Source of the DNA: an uncultured Collinsella sp.
Lineage (GTDB): Bacteria > Actinomycetota > Coriobacteriia > Coriobacteriales > Coriobacteriaceae
Length of the DNA: 64,000 bases
Reading direction: 5' to 3'
Assembly: GCA_900758475.1 (NCBI GenBank)
Contig: CAAERQ010000031.1
Coordinates: 40,488-104,487 of the forward strand
The notes under the pieces were generated by a model. That model searched no databases and had not been told where the DNA came from. It was given only the letters and a program-made list of their open reading frames with translations. The position numbers and the translations under genes were made by a program. Of this stretch, positions 51,318 through 60,591 are shown piece after piece. Numbering within the stretch: position 1 is the first letter of the stretch; each line of letters begins with the position of its first letter.

Positions 51318-52478
51318 ATGAAAAATCGTACGGTCTTGCTTTATATGATGTTCGTTTTCCTGTCGAACTTCAGCACCATCTTGTATTTCCTAACTGTCTA
51401 CCTTGAGTTCGTCGGGCTTTCGATGGTAGCGATTTCTAGCATGATGATTGCGTATCAAGTGAGCAAGTTCATCCTTGAAGTTCCCACTGGCTATATTGCT
51501 GATAGGTTTGGACGAAAGACAAGCGGCCTCGTTGGCATTGCGGGAATGCTTGGGTACTACGCCGCCCTGCTCCTCGTCCGATCTCCTCTGCTTTTAATCG
51601 GTGCGTTTGCTCTCAAGGGTTTTGCCGTTGCATGTGTGAGCGGATCCATCGAAGCGATTTACATTGATAGCGTCTCTCAGGACCAACTCGTGAGACTTAA
51701 TATCGTTGAGCGATTTGTCTTCTATGCGTCTTATGCCATCTCCGCTTGCGTGGGCGGTTTCATTTCGTCTGTCGGTGCATATCTCATTGGTCTTTCGGCA
51801 GATATCATCGCAATGGTGTTGACGTTGGTTGTCGTTGTCTGCATTCCTGAGATGCGAAGAGGAGACACTGCAGCGACACCTAAGCGTGGAATTAGCCCGA
51901 AGATGATCGGTGCCGCTATTGCGCGTAACGGCATTCTTCGTTCAGCGTTCATCATGGACTGCTCTCAGGCATTTGCTTTTGTCGCCCTGGAAGACTTTTT
52001 CTCACTGTTGCTTGCGGGTCGCGGAATGAATGCCGTCGCTTCGGGTGTGATCATTGCGGTCCAGCTCCTTGCCTCGGCCTCCATGGGGCTTATTGTGCCC
52101 AGTGTGATTGCTCATGTCGACAAGGGCCGTTTTGCGCGTATTTGCGGCATCGTGCGCCTTTCCCTGACTGCTCTGTTTTTGATTCCCTTTACTCCGGTCT
52201 ATTTGCTGCCCGTGTTCTATGTACTGCAGACGGTCGCTTACTCGTTATTTGCGCCAATTAAATACTCAATTTTTCAAAATGCTGTCGATTCTTCGATGCG
52301 CTGTTCACTGATTTCGGTCCAAAGCCAGATGGTGGCGGTGGGTGCTATCCTTTTCTATCTGCTCAACGCTGTGTTGAGTAGCGTTGCGGGCATTCGAGTC
52401 GTATTGCTTGTTGCGCTCGGGATTTCTTCCCTGGTGTATATCCCCGCGCTCTTTTGTCTTACAAGTCAAAGGCCGTGA
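51318..52478 (+). CDS. MFS transporter
   Basis: 386 residues, about 12 membrane helices. The MFS motif is in VPTGYIADRFGRKTSGLVG after helix 2. It lies downstream of the broken LysR gene, which probably controlled it. Base composition is more AT-rich than neighbours, and the pair could be a recent acquisition. Drug/metabolite export is likely; substrate unknown. ATG 51318 follows GGGGGGCGGAG. Confidence 0.9.
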   Translation: MKNRTVLLYMMFVFLSNFSTILYFLTVYLEFVGLSMVAISSMMIAYQVSKFILEVPTGYIADRFGRKTSGLVGIAGMLGYYAALLLVRSPLLLIGAFALKGFAVACVSGSIEAIYIDSVSQDQLVRLNIVERFVFYASYAISACVGGFISSVGAYLIGLSADIIAMVLTLVVVVCIPEMRRGDTAATPKRGISPKMIGAAIARNGILRSAFIMDCSQAFAFVALEDFFSLLLAGRGMNAVASGVIIAVQLLASASMGLIVPSVIAHVDKGRFARICGIVRLSLTALFLIPFTPVYLLPVFYVLQTVAYSLFAPIKYSIFQNAVDSSMRCSLISVQSQMVAVGAILFYLLNAVLSSVAGIRVVLLVALGISSLVYIPALFCLTSQRP

Positions 52479-52598
52479 GTATTTGGGCACCGATAACTTA
52501 TATATCAACGTAATAAACCCGAGCGCGAGGGCGTTTGGGTTTATTATTGAAGCGTATGTAACCTGGCGGCGCCACACCGCCTGTTAGTAGGGAGACAC

Positions 52599-53777
52599 AT
52601 GAACGTTCTGGTCGTCAACGCAGGATCTTCGACGCTTAAGTATCAGGTCATCGATACCAAGTCCCACAAGGTGTCCGCAAAGGGCTCCTGCGAGCGCGTC
52701 TGCTTTACCGGCGGTACCTTCACCCACGCTGCCAACGGTTCCAAGAAGGTGACCGAGAACATCGAGTTCCCCGACCACAAAGTCGCCATCGAGGTCGTCC
52801 TGAAGGACCTCGAGGCCAACGGCGTCAAGATCGAGGGCATCGGCCACCGTATCGTTCAGGGCGGTTGGTACTTCGGCGATTCCTCCCTCGTCGACGAGGA
52901 CGTCCTCGCCAAGATCCGCGAGGTCGCTCCGCTCGCCCCGCTGCACAACAACCCCGAGGCCAACGTTATCGAGTACTGCCTGGAGCAGTATCCCGACCTG
53001 CCCAACGTCACGGTCTACGACACTGCTTTCCACTTCAATATGCCCGAGGTCGCCAAGACCTACGCCCTGCCCAAGGACGTCTGCGACAAGCTGCACATCC
53101 GTAAGTACGGCGCCCACGGCACCAGCTACCGCTACATCTCCAAGAAGGTTGCCGAGATGACCAACGGCGAGGCTCGCAAGGTCGTCGTGTGCCACATCGG
53201 TTCTGGCGCTTCCCTGTGCGCCATCGAGGACGGCAAGTGCATGGACACCACCATGGGCTTGACGCCGCTCGACGGTGTCATGATGGGCACCCGCTGCGGC
53301 TCCATCGATCCTGCTACCGTGTGCTACCTGCAGCGCGAAGGCGGCTACACCTTCGATGAGGTCGACGAGATGATGAACAAGAAGTCCGGCCTTTTGGCTG
53401 TGACCGGCGGCAAGACCAACGACTGCCGCAACGTTGAGGAGCTCGCCGCTGCCGGCGACCCCGAGGCCCAGCTTGCCTTCGACATGTTCGTCTACAAGAT
53501 TGCCGCCAAGGCCGCCGAGATGGCCACTTCCATGTGCGGCATGGACACCCTGGTCTTTACCGCCGGCATCGGCGAGCACGCTCCGGCCGTTCGCGCTGGC
53601 GTGGCCGACCGTCTGGCCTTTATGGGCGTCAAGATGGACCATGCCCGCAACGCCCTGCGCGGCGACGGCGCTTGGTGCCTGTCCGCCAAGGATTCCAAGG
53701 TCAAGATCTTCGTCATCCCCACGGATGAGGAGTTCATGATCGCTTCCGACGTCGAGCGCATCGTCAACAGCAAGTAA
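52599..53777 (+). CDS. ackA: Acetate kinase, copy 1 (divergent)
   Basis: 392 residues of the ASKHA fold: NVLVVNAGSSTLKYQ, VAPLAPLHNNPEA, FDTAFHFNMPE (as YDTAFH), the catalytic-region His in CHIGSGASLCAIEDG, and a late IPTDEEFMIASD. Converts acetyl phosphate and ADP to acetate and ATP. It departs from textbook enzymes: RVVHGGE reads RIVQGGW, and GTRSGDIDP reads GTRCGSIDP. A near-identical-length paralog follows 163 bases later, and pta faces both. Codon bias suggests high expression. ATG 52599 follows GGGAG. Confidence 0.9.
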   Translation: MNVLVVNAGSSTLKYQVIDTKSHKVSAKGSCERVCFTGGTFTHAANGSKKVTENIEFPDHKVAIEVVLKDLEANGVKIEGIGHRIVQGGWYFGDSSLVDEDVLAKIREVAPLAPLHNNPEANVIEYCLEQYPDLPNVTVYDTAFHFNMPEVAKTYALPKDVCDKLHIRKYGAHGTSYRYISKKVAEMTNGEARKVVVCHIGSGASLCAIEDGKCMDTTMGLTPLDGVMMGTRCGSIDPATVCYLQREGGYTFDEVDEMMNKKSGLLAVTGGKTNDCRNVEELAAAGDPEAQLAFDMFVYKIAAKAAEMATSMCGMDTLVFTAGIGEHAPAVRAGVADRLAFMGVKMDHARNALRGDGAWCLSAKDSKVKIFVIPTDEEFMIASDVERIVNSK

Positions 53778-53788
53778 TTGCAAGAGGG

Positions 53789-53827
53789 GAGGGGCTGGAC
53801 GACCAAGTGCCGTTCAGCCCCTCTTTT
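53789..53827 (+). terminator. Terminator of ackA copy 1
   Basis: GAGGGGCTG (53789-53797) pairs with CAGCCCCTC (53815-53823), then TTTTG. Downstream, 53850-53900 is AT-rich and probably holds the promoter of copy 2. Confidence 0.85.
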
Positions 53828-53940
53828 GCGCTCGTTGGGCGAAGAGTTTGATAGATATTTATCTAATTCTGATAACTTCTTATTAAGGATATGGCCGCCT
53901 TATGGGTTTGCCGACCGTACTGTAATCACGAAGGAGTCTC

Positions 53941-55119
53941 ATGAACGTACTTGTTGTCAACGCCGGCAGCTCGAGCCTTAAATATCAGCTTTTGGATACC
54001 GATACCCGCGAGGTTTTCGCCAAGGGCAACTGCGAGCGTATCGGCTCGGAGATGGGCATCTTTGGCCACTCCGAGAACGGTGGCGCCAAGCAGACCGAGG
54101 AGATTCCTTTTCCCGATCATCGCTGCGCCATTGCGCGCGTGCTCGAGGAACTCGAGAAGACTGACTTTACGATTGATGGCATCGGTCACCGTATCGTTCA
54201 GGGTGGCTGGCACTTCGATGATTCCGCGGTCGTCGACGACGAGGTCATGGCTAAGATCCTTGAGGTGGCCCCGCTCGCCCCGCTGCACAATTACGGCGAG
54301 GCCGCGGCAATCGAATACTGCCGCGAGAAGTATCCGGAGCTGCCCAACGTGGCCGTCTTCGACACCTCGTTCCACATGACCATGCCCGAGGTCGCCTACA
54401 CCTACGCGCTGCCCAAGGACGTGTGCGACAAGTACCACGTGCGCAAGTACGGCGCCCACGGTACGAGCCACCGCTACGAGTGGATGATGGCTAAGGAGAT
54501 CCTGGGCTCGTGCTGCCACCGTCTGCTTTCGTGCCATCTGGGCAATGGCGCTTCGCTCGCCGCCATCGAGGACGGCGTGTGCCGCGACACCACGATGGGT
54601 CTCACACCGCTCGACGGCCTGATGATGGGAACCCGCTGCGGCTCCATCGACCCGGCTACCGTGTGCTACCTGCAGCGCGAGGGCGGTTACAGCTACCAGG
54701 AAGTCGATGACATGATGAACAAGCAGTCCGGCCTGCTTGCCATCTCGGGCATCTCCAACGATGCCCGCGACATCCGTACGCGCGCCTCCGAGGGTGACGA
54801 GCGCTGCCTGCTCGCCTTCGATATGTTCGCCTACAAGGCCATGCAACAGGCCGGTTCCATGATTGCCTCCATGGCGGGCGTGGATACCATCACCTTTACC
54901 GCTGGCATCGGCGAGAACGACTGGTCGATCCGCAAGGCCTTCTGCGACTGCTTTGAGTGGCTGGGCGTGCGTATCGACAACAACAAGAACCGCGAGGCCG
55001 TGGGCAACGGCCCGCAGGTCATCAGCGCCGCTGGCTCATCCGTCACGGTCATGGTCATCCCCACAGACGAGGAATACATGATCGCCCACGACGTCGAGCG
55101 TCTGACCAAGAACAACTAA
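53941..55119 (+). CDS. ackA: Acetate kinase, copy 2 (divergent)
   Basis: 392 residues, clearly paralogous to copy 1 over its whole length (NVLVVNAGSSSLKYQ, VAPLAPLHNYGEA, FDTSFHMTMPE, CHLGNGASLAAIEDG, IPTDEEYMIAHD). It carries the same departures, RIVQGGW and GTRCGSIDP, so these were present before the duplication. An independent AT-rich upstream region suggests separate regulation. ATG 53941 follows AAGGAG. Confidence 0.9.
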   Translation: MNVLVVNAGSSSLKYQLLDTDTREVFAKGNCERIGSEMGIFGHSENGGAKQTEEIPFPDHRCAIARVLEELEKTDFTIDGIGHRIVQGGWHFDDSAVVDDEVMAKILEVAPLAPLHNYGEAAAIEYCREKYPELPNVAVFDTSFHMTMPEVAYTYALPKDVCDKYHVRKYGAHGTSHRYEWMMAKEILGSCCHRLLSCHLGNGASLAAIEDGVCRDTTMGLTPLDGLMMGTRCGSIDPATVCYLQREGGYSYQEVDDMMNKQSGLLAISGISNDARDIRTRASEGDERCLLAFDMFAYKAMQQAGSMIASMAGVDTITFTAGIGENDWSIRKAFCDCFEWLGVRIDNNKNREAVGNGPQVISAAGSSVTVMVIPTDEEYMIAHDVERLTKNN

Positions 55120-55143
55120 CGCGTTCGCTTGTGATTGAACGAA

Positions 55144-55177
55144 AGGCCTCCAGAGCAACAGCTCCGGAGGCCTTTTT
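55144..55177 (+). terminator. Terminator of ackA copy 2
   Basis: AGGCCTCC (55144-55151) and GGAGGCCT (55166-55173) followed by TTTTTG. Confidence 0.9.
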
Positions 55178-55530
55178 GCTGGCAGGCGGATTAACGGTGG
55201 AAACTCTGTCCCATTCCGAGCGTTAATTCTGGGACACGCTTTCCGGTTGAGGCAAGTTACGGAAAGTGCGACCCACAATAAAGCAAAATTCCGTCCCACA
55301 GTTTCCCAAACAGCCCCCAAGTGGAAGCTACATCCCACAATCCGCCTTCAAACCGGGACATGCTTTCCGATGGCCAGACATCGAACCGCAGCCAACATTT
55401 CGGTCCCAAAGTGATCACCGCCAGCAACGCCTGTACTCCCAACAACGGCACCCATCCATTCAGATTTTCAGCCCCAGCTCGTTGCCAAGCCGCCGTCCAC
55501 TCCAGATGCCCCGATTGCCACGTAGCGGCA
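55178..55530. other. Gene-free region with clustered GTCCCA/TGGGAC motifs
   Basis: About 350 bases with no credible coding frame. GTCCCA, TGGGAC or close variants occur about seven times (near 55209, 55231, 55269, 55292, 55332, 55356, 55402), and GGGACAYGCTTTCCG appears twice. It may be decayed repeat sequence. Confidence 0.4.
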
Positions 55531-55657
55531 GGGACCCTACAGGGTAAAGCTCTGAAAACTTTCCGCAGGACGCATGAAACCCCCGCCGCACGAAGTGTGC
55601 AGCGGGGGTTTCATGCATGTCCGAGGACGTTTTCAGAGCTTTACCCTGTAGGGCCCC
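55531..55657 (-). repeat. Double-hairpin element, family 2, copy G
   Basis: Arms 55531-55559 and 55629-55657 pair over 29 bases with one mismatch. A perfect inner stem (55572-55586 with 55602-55616) is flanked by TTTCCGCA and GGAC segments shared with elements D and E. It lies just after the pta stop and may terminate pta. Confidence 0.82.
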
Positions 55658-55672
55658 GAGGGGATAAGTCCG

Positions 55673-56653
55673 CTACTCAGCCATCTGAGCCTGGACGGCG
55701 GTGATGGCCACGACACCCACGATGTCGTCGGCAGAGCAGCCGCGCGACAGGTCGTTGACCGGCTTGGCGATGCCCTGCAGGATGGGGCCGTAGGCGTCAG
55801 CGCCAGCGAAGCGCTGGACCAGCTTGTAGCCGATGTTGCCAGCCTCGAGGTCGGGGAACACGAGCACGTTGGCCTTACCGGCGACGGAGGAGCCGGGAGC
55901 CTTGAGCTGGGCGACGGTGGGGACGATAGCGGCATCGAGCTGCAGGTCGCCGTCGATGGCGAGCTCGGGAGCCTTCTCCTTGCAGAACTTCACAGCCTCC
56001 TGGACCTTCTTGGCGACCTCGCCACCGGCGGAGCCCATGGTGGAGTAGGAGAGCATGGCCACGTGCGGCTCAACATTGCCCATGAAGGTGGACCAGGAGT
56101 GGGCCGAGGCGATGGCGATCTCGGAGAGCTCGTCGGAGGACGGGTTGATGTTGAGGCCGCAGTCGGCGAAGATTAGCGTGCCGTCGGTGCCGAACTGCGG
56201 GGTGTCGGTGCACATCACGAAGAAGGCCGAGACCAGTTTGGTGCCCGGGGCAGTCTTGAGGATCTGCAGCGCAGGGCGCAGGGTGTCGGCGGTGGAGTGG
56301 CAGGCGCCGGAGACAAGGCCGTCGGCGTCGCCCATCTTGACCATCATGGTGCCAAAAAAGGTGGCGTCCATCACCTGGGCGCGAGCCTGCTCGATGGTAA
56401 CGCCCTTCTTGGCGCGGAGCTCGGCAAACTTCTGCGCGTACTCCTCGTGCTTCTCGGCATTGCGCGGGTCGATGACGGTAGCGCCGGGAACGTCGATCTC
56501 GTCGGGGTTGCCCAGGATGACGAGCTTTGCCAGGCCCTCCTCGATGATCTTGGTGGCTGCGACGATGGTGCGCGGATCCTCGCCCTCGGGCAGGACGATC
56601 GTCTTAAGGTCGGCCTTGGCGGCAGACTTCATACGGTTAAGGAAATCGCTCAT
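55673..56653 (-). CDS. pta: Phosphate acetyltransferase
   Basis: A 326-residue short-form Pta that makes acetyl phosphate from acetyl-CoA. KTIVLPEGEDPRTIVAA is at the N-terminus, then GDADGLVSGACHSTADTLRPALQI, the active-site FADCGLNINPSSDEL, MLSYSTMGSAGG, and the C-terminal FPDLEAGNIGYKLVQRFAGADAYGPILQG. It works with the acetate kinases to yield ATP. It is convergent with ackA rather than in an operon with it. ATG 56653 follows AAGGAG. Confidence 0.97.
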   Translation of the reverse strand: MSDFLNRMKSAAKADLKTIVLPEGEDPRTIVAATKIIEEGLAKLVILGNPDEIDVPGATVIDPRNAEKHEEYAQKFAELRAKKGVTIEQARAQVMDATFFGTMMVKMGDADGLVSGACHSTADTLRPALQILKTAPGTKLVSAFFVMCTDTPQFGTDGTLIFADCGLNINPSSDELSEIAIASAHSWSTFMGNVEPHVAMLSYSTMGSAGGEVAKKVQEAVKFCKEKAPELAIDGDLQLDAAIVPTVAQLKAPGSSVAGKANVLVFPDLEAGNIGYKLVQRFAGADAYGPILQGIAKPVNDLSRGCSADDIVGVVAITAVQAQMAE

Positions 56654-56885
56654 GTTACTCCTTACAAGCGTTTCACTAAGCTCCAGGCGCCCGGCTGTTC
56701 ACGAATAAACCCGCTGCTAGCGGGTTTACCTTTCAATAATGTACGCCGCGGTGCTTGAGCTTTCCTTGTGTGGCAAGCTCATTATAGGACGCATTAGCGC
56801 TATAATCGCTCTGATAAATATGTCTCGACGTATGTTCGAGAAAAAGCCCAGTTAAAAAGCGTGTGGCTTTTGACAAGGAGTATCG

Positions 56886-58088
56886 ATGCAGATTACCTCA
56901 GGCCTGCCTGAAGGCTTTAACGCCGGCGCGTACGACATGATTGTCGTCGGTGCTGGATATGCCGGTGCCGTTTGCGCCCGCCGTCTTGCCGAGACCATCG
57001 GCTATCGTGTTGCCGTTTTGGAGCGCCGTAGCCACATTGCGGGCAATGCCTATGACTGCACTGACGAGGCCGGAATCCTGATCCACGAGTACGGTCCGCA
57101 TATCTATCACACCTTTAACGAGCGCGTCCACAATTTCCTGTCGCGCTTTACCAAGTGGACGGACTACCAGCACAAGGTGCTCGCCAACATCAACGGTACC
57201 CTTATGCCCGTGCCCTTTAACCATGCGAGCCTCAAGCTCGCCTTTGGCGATGAGCGCGGCGAGGAGCTGTATCAGAAGCTCGTGGAGACCTTTGGCAAGG
57301 ACGTCAAGGTGCCCATTATGGAGCTGCGCAAGAAGAACGACCCGGATCTTGCCGAGGTCGCCGATTACGTCTATGAGAACGTCTTTTTGCATTACACCAT
57401 GAAGCAGTGGGGCCAGACGCCCGACCAGATCGACCCCTCGATCACCGGCCGCGTTCCCGTCTTTGTGGGCGATGACGATCGCTACTTCCCGCAGGCTCCT
57501 TTCCAGGGCATGCCGCAGGACGGCTATACCGCGCTGTTCGAGCATATGCTCGATCACGATCTGATTGACGTATTCTGTGACGTAGACGCCCGTGACCTCT
57601 TTGAGATCGACGAGACTACCGTCAAGATCGACGGCAAGGTCTATGGTGGCGAGATCGTCTACACCGGTCCACTCGACGAGCTGTTCAACCTCGACCTGGG
57701 TGCGCTGCCGTACCGCACGCTCGATATGAAGTTCGAGACGCTCGATATGGACCAGTTCCAGCCTGTGGGCACCGTCAACTACACCACGAGCGAGGACTAC
57801 ACGCGTATCACCGAGTTCAAGAACATGACCGGTCAGGTCTTGCCCGGCAAGACCACCATCATGAAGGAGTACTCCAAGGCCTATACGCCCGGCTCGGGCG
57901 AGACGCCGTACTACGCTATCCTGGAGCCCGAGAACCGTGAGCTCTACGAGCGCTATCTTGAGCGTGTCCAGAACCTGACGAACTTCCACCCGGTGGGTCG
58001 TCTGGCCGAGTATCGTTACTACGATATGGACGCCGTGACCAATTCCGCCCTCGATCTTTCGGATGAGATTATCGCCTGCCATGCATAA
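56886..58088 (+). CDS. glf: UDP-galactopyranose mutase
   Basis: A 400-residue flavoenzyme making UDP-galactofuranose for surface glycans. GAGYAG at 22-27 binds FAD, followed by RRSHIAGNAYDC and GPHIYHTFNERV; substrate-site segments such as NYTTSEDYTRITEFK and the C-terminal GRLAEYRYYDMD are intact. TATAAT at 56801-56806 is a -10 candidate, and a CTCGA...TCGAG palindrome (about 56824-56840) follows it. ATG 56886 follows AAGGAG. The next gene overlaps by 8 bases. Confidence 0.96.
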   Translation: MQITSGLPEGFNAGAYDMIVVGAGYAGAVCARRLAETIGYRVAVLERRSHIAGNAYDCTDEAGILIHEYGPHIYHTFNERVHNFLSRFTKWTDYQHKVLANINGTLMPVPFNHASLKLAFGDERGEELYQKLVETFGKDVKVPIMELRKKNDPDLAEVADYVYENVFLHYTMKQWGQTPDQIDPSITGRVPVFVGDDDRYFPQAPFQGMPQDGYTALFEHMLDHDLIDVFCDVDARDLFEIDETTVKIDGKVYGGEIVYTGPLDELFNLDLGALPYRTLDMKFETLDMDQFQPVGTVNYTTSEDYTRITEFKNMTGQVLPGKTTIMKEYSKAYTPGSGETPYYAILEPENRELYERYLERVQNLTNFHPVGRLAEYRYYDMDAVTNSALDLSDEIIACHA

Positions 58089-59112
58089 AGTCATAACATT
58101 CGGTATTCCCTCGTATAACGCCGCCAAGGACATGGACCATTGCATCATCTCCATCTTGGAGGGGAGCAATTACGCCACCGATATCGAGATTATCGTGGTG
58201 GACGACGGCTCCAAGGACGAGACGGCCGCCAAGGCCGACGAGTGGGAGGCCCGTTATCCCGGTATCATCCGCGCGGTGCACCAGGAGAACGGCGGCCACG
58301 GTATTGCCGTCCTTTCGGGTCTGCGCGAGGCGCAGGGCACCTACTACAAGGTTGTCGACTCGGACGACTGGCTCGACGGTGCGGCACTTTCGACCATGCT
58401 GTCGATTCTGCGTGGCTTTGAGGAGCGCGACCAGCGCGTCGACCTGTTTATCTCGAACTACGTGTACGAGAAGGTTTACGAGGGCACGCATACCGCTATT
58501 GGCTACAAGTTTGCCCTGCCGCGCAAAAAGATTTTCTCTTGGGACCAGATCGGGCACTTCCGTCCCGATCAGAACCTGCTTATGCATAGCCTGTGCTATC
58601 GCACCGATGTGCTGCGCGAGTCCAATCTACCTATGCCGGCACACACGTTCTACGTGGATAATATCTACGCATACGTGCCGCTGCCGCGCTGCAAGACCAT
58701 GTACTACGCCGACATCGACCTCTATCGCTACTTTATCGGTCGCGAGGGCCAGAGCGTCAATGAGGCCACGATGGTCAAGCGCCTGGGCCAGCAGTTCCGC
58801 GTAACGCGCATCATGATGGAATCGTTCCACCTGTACCAGGACGTTGAGTCCTCACGTCTGCGTTCGTACATGATGGGCTACTTCACCATGATGATGGCGA
58901 TTTGCTCGGTGCTCACCAAGCTTTCCGAGGAAGATTGTGCCGATGAGCGCCTGAAGACGCTGTGGAAGGACCTGAAAGAGTACGACGAGCGCATGTATCG
59001 TCGCGCTCGCTACGGCGTGGTCGGATTCTTTACCAACCTGCGTGGACGGGCCGGAGACAAAACCACACTCGGCCTATACCATCTTGCCTCAAAAATCTTC
59101 AAATTCAACTAA
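58081..59112 (+). CDS. Family 2 glycosyltransferase
   Basis: 343 residues. GIPSYNAAKDMDHCIISIL, the nucleotide-sugar segment EIIVVDDGSKDET and the metal-binding VDSDDW are typical GT-A, family 2 features. No membrane helix, so it acts at the cytoplasmic face. ATG 58081 overlaps the glf stop (ATGCATAA), which suggests coupled translation and a galactofuranose- or galactose-containing surface polymer. Confidence 0.92.
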   Translation: MHKVITFGIPSYNAAKDMDHCIISILEGSNYATDIEIIVVDDGSKDETAAKADEWEARYPGIIRAVHQENGGHGIAVLSGLREAQGTYYKVVDSDDWLDGAALSTMLSILRGFEERDQRVDLFISNYVYEKVYEGTHTAIGYKFALPRKKIFSWDQIGHFRPDQNLLMHSLCYRTDVLRESNLPMPAHTFYVDNIYAYVPLPRCKTMYYADIDLYRYFIGREGQSVNEATMVKRLGQQFRVTRIMMESFHLYQDVESSRLRSYMMGYFTMMMAICSVLTKLSEEDCADERLKTLWKDLKEYDERMYRRARYGVVGFFTNLRGRAGDKTTLGLYHLASKIFKFN

Positions 59113-59144
59113 CTGCTGAGTAATCGCTGCTGATAGGTTGACTG

Positions 59145-59254
59145 GGCCCCTTGGCCTTTAGTTTGCTACTGCGAACAGTCCTGCTCGCACGGAAAGCACA
59201 TTAAGTGCTTTCCGGCTCGTGCGGAACTTGTATCAAACTAAAGGCTAAGGGGCC
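59145..59254 (+). repeat. Double-hairpin element, family 2, copy D
   Basis: Arms 59145-59165 and 59234-59254 pair with one mismatch. Inner stem GGAAAGCAC/GTGCTTTCC (59191-59199, 59205-59213) with the ATTAA loop, flanked by CAGTCCT on the left and GCGGAA on the right. Same layout as E on the other strand. Confidence 0.85.
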
Positions 59255-59347
59255 TCTGCTATAAGAATCGATTGTCAGACTGTCTGAATTTGAAGATCTT
59301 AGACGCGCGGTACACAGGGGCCTGGGCTGAAAATAATTTAGTTGGTA

Positions 59348-59476
59348 GTCGGTCGGGGACGGGCGGGCGTTACGTTTGTCGCGATTTCCGCATGCAAAGA
59401 AGGCCACTTAATGTGGCCTTCGTCTTGCATAGGACTGTAGAGCAGCAAACGTAACGCCCGCCCGTCCCCGACCGAC
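59348..59476 (-). repeat. Double-hairpin element, family 2, copy E
   Basis: Arms 59348-59378 and 59446-59476 are exact reverse complements over 31 bases. The inner stem 59400-59407/59413-59420 encloses TTAAT. On the minus strand the centre reads CAGTCCT - hairpin with CACATTAAGTG - GCGGAA, as in D. Confidence 0.88.
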
Positions 59477-59488
59477 GGTCGAGTGAGA

Positions 59489-60490
59489 TTAGTTTGCGGC
59501 GCCGGGGATGCCGTGGGAGGTTTTGGCGGTTTTGGCTCCGTTTACGATGGCGGTTTGCAAAGCCCTTACGGCGAGCATGCCCAACAGGTCCAAGGGAACG
59601 GCGGCGCTTGTCTGAGCGTCTAGTTTGCCGCTGGCAAGGGTGTAGATGGTGTCGCCGTCGTTGGTGGTGTGCGTGGGGCGGATGGCGTGTGCGTAGGCGT
59701 CTGCGGCCATCTGGGAGACCTTGGTGGCTTGTGCCTTAGTGAGTTCCACGTTGGTGACGATGCAGCTGATGGTGGTGTTGGTGCGGTCGAGCGGCATTTG
59801 CATGGAGCCGGCGGCGGCAAAGGCTGCGAGCTCCATGTCGACGATCTGGTCGCTGTCTGCTGCAGCGCGCATGCCAGCGACCCATTCACCGGTGAAGGGG
59901 TCGACGACATTGCCGCAGGCGTTGACCGAGACCACGGCGCCTACCTTAACGGGGCCGAGTGCCACGGCGGCAGCACCAAGGCCGGCCTTCATGCAGGTGG
60001 CGGGGCCCATGAGCTTGCCCACTGTGGCACCGGTGCCGGCACCTACATTGCCCTGCTCGAGCATGGTGGGGGTGTTGTCGAGCGCCTCGCGCACGGCGGA
60101 GATGCCAGCCTCAATGTCGGGGCGTACGGTGGGGTCGCCAAACGCGAGGTCGAAGATGCAGCTAGAGCACACGATGGGCACCTGCGTGGGGCCGACGGGA
60201 AGGCCGATGCCGCGGCTCTCAAGCTCGCGGGCGACGCCGCTTGCAGCCTCGAGGCCAAAGGCCGATCCACCCGAAAGGCAGACGGCGTGTACCTTGTCCA
60301 CGGTGTTCTCGGGTCGCAGCAGGTCGGTCTCGCGCGATGCCGGCGCACCGCCGCGAACGTCAACGCCGCCCGTTGCGCCTTCGGTTGCCACAATTACGGT
60401 GCAACCGGTGCCGGCCTCCTCGTCCGTATAGTTGCCAAAACAAAAGCCATCGACATCGCAAACGTCAATGGCCTCAAGCAGGGTGTCCAT
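59489..60490 (-). CDS. P1-family (DmpA-like) peptidase
   Basis: A 333-residue Ntn-like self-processing aminopeptidase of family S58. GCTVIVATEGATGGVDVRGGAPASRETDLL is the N-terminal block, CLSGGSAFGLEAASGVARELESRG a core motif, GNVGAGTGATVGKL another, and the processing-site-like region is NTTISCIVTNVELTKAQA, where Ser/Cys would be the nucleophile. ATG 60490 follows GGAG. Lies downstream of maf on the same strand. Confidence 0.92.
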   Translation of the reverse strand: MDTLLEAIDVCDVDGFCFGNYTDEEAGTGCTVIVATEGATGGVDVRGGAPASRETDLLRPENTVDKVHAVCLSGGSAFGLEAASGVARELESRGIGLPVGPTQVPIVCSSCIFDLAFGDPTVRPDIEAGISAVREALDNTPTMLEQGNVGAGTGATVGKLMGPATCMKAGLGAAAVALGPVKVGAVVSVNACGNVVDPFTGEWVAGMRAAADSDQIVDMELAAFAAAGSMQMPLDRTNTTISCIVTNVELTKAQATKVSQMAADAYAHAIRPTHTTNDGDTIYTLASGKLDAQTSAAVPLDLLGMLAVRALQTAIVNGAKTAKTSHGIPGAAN

Positions 60491-60513
60491 GTTTTACTCC
60501 TATCGGTTTTCCG

Positions 60514-60583
60514 CCGGGCCTCATGCCCGGTCGGGATCCGTACGGTACGCCAAAATTGTAGGCGCTGGGGGATACCCAGCGCC
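60514..60583 (-). terminator. Two hairpins between maf and the P1 peptidase
   Basis: CCGGGC/GCCCGG (60514-60519, 60525-60530) and GGCGCTGGG/CCCAGCGCC (60561-60569, 60575-60583). They separate the two minus-strand genes; one may terminate maf. Confidence 0.65.
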
Positions 60584-60591
60584 AGATGCAA

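Noticed and set aside
55321..55704. 127-codon frame in the region after ackA copy 2
   Set aside because: Runs through the double-hairpin element and lacks a ribosome site.
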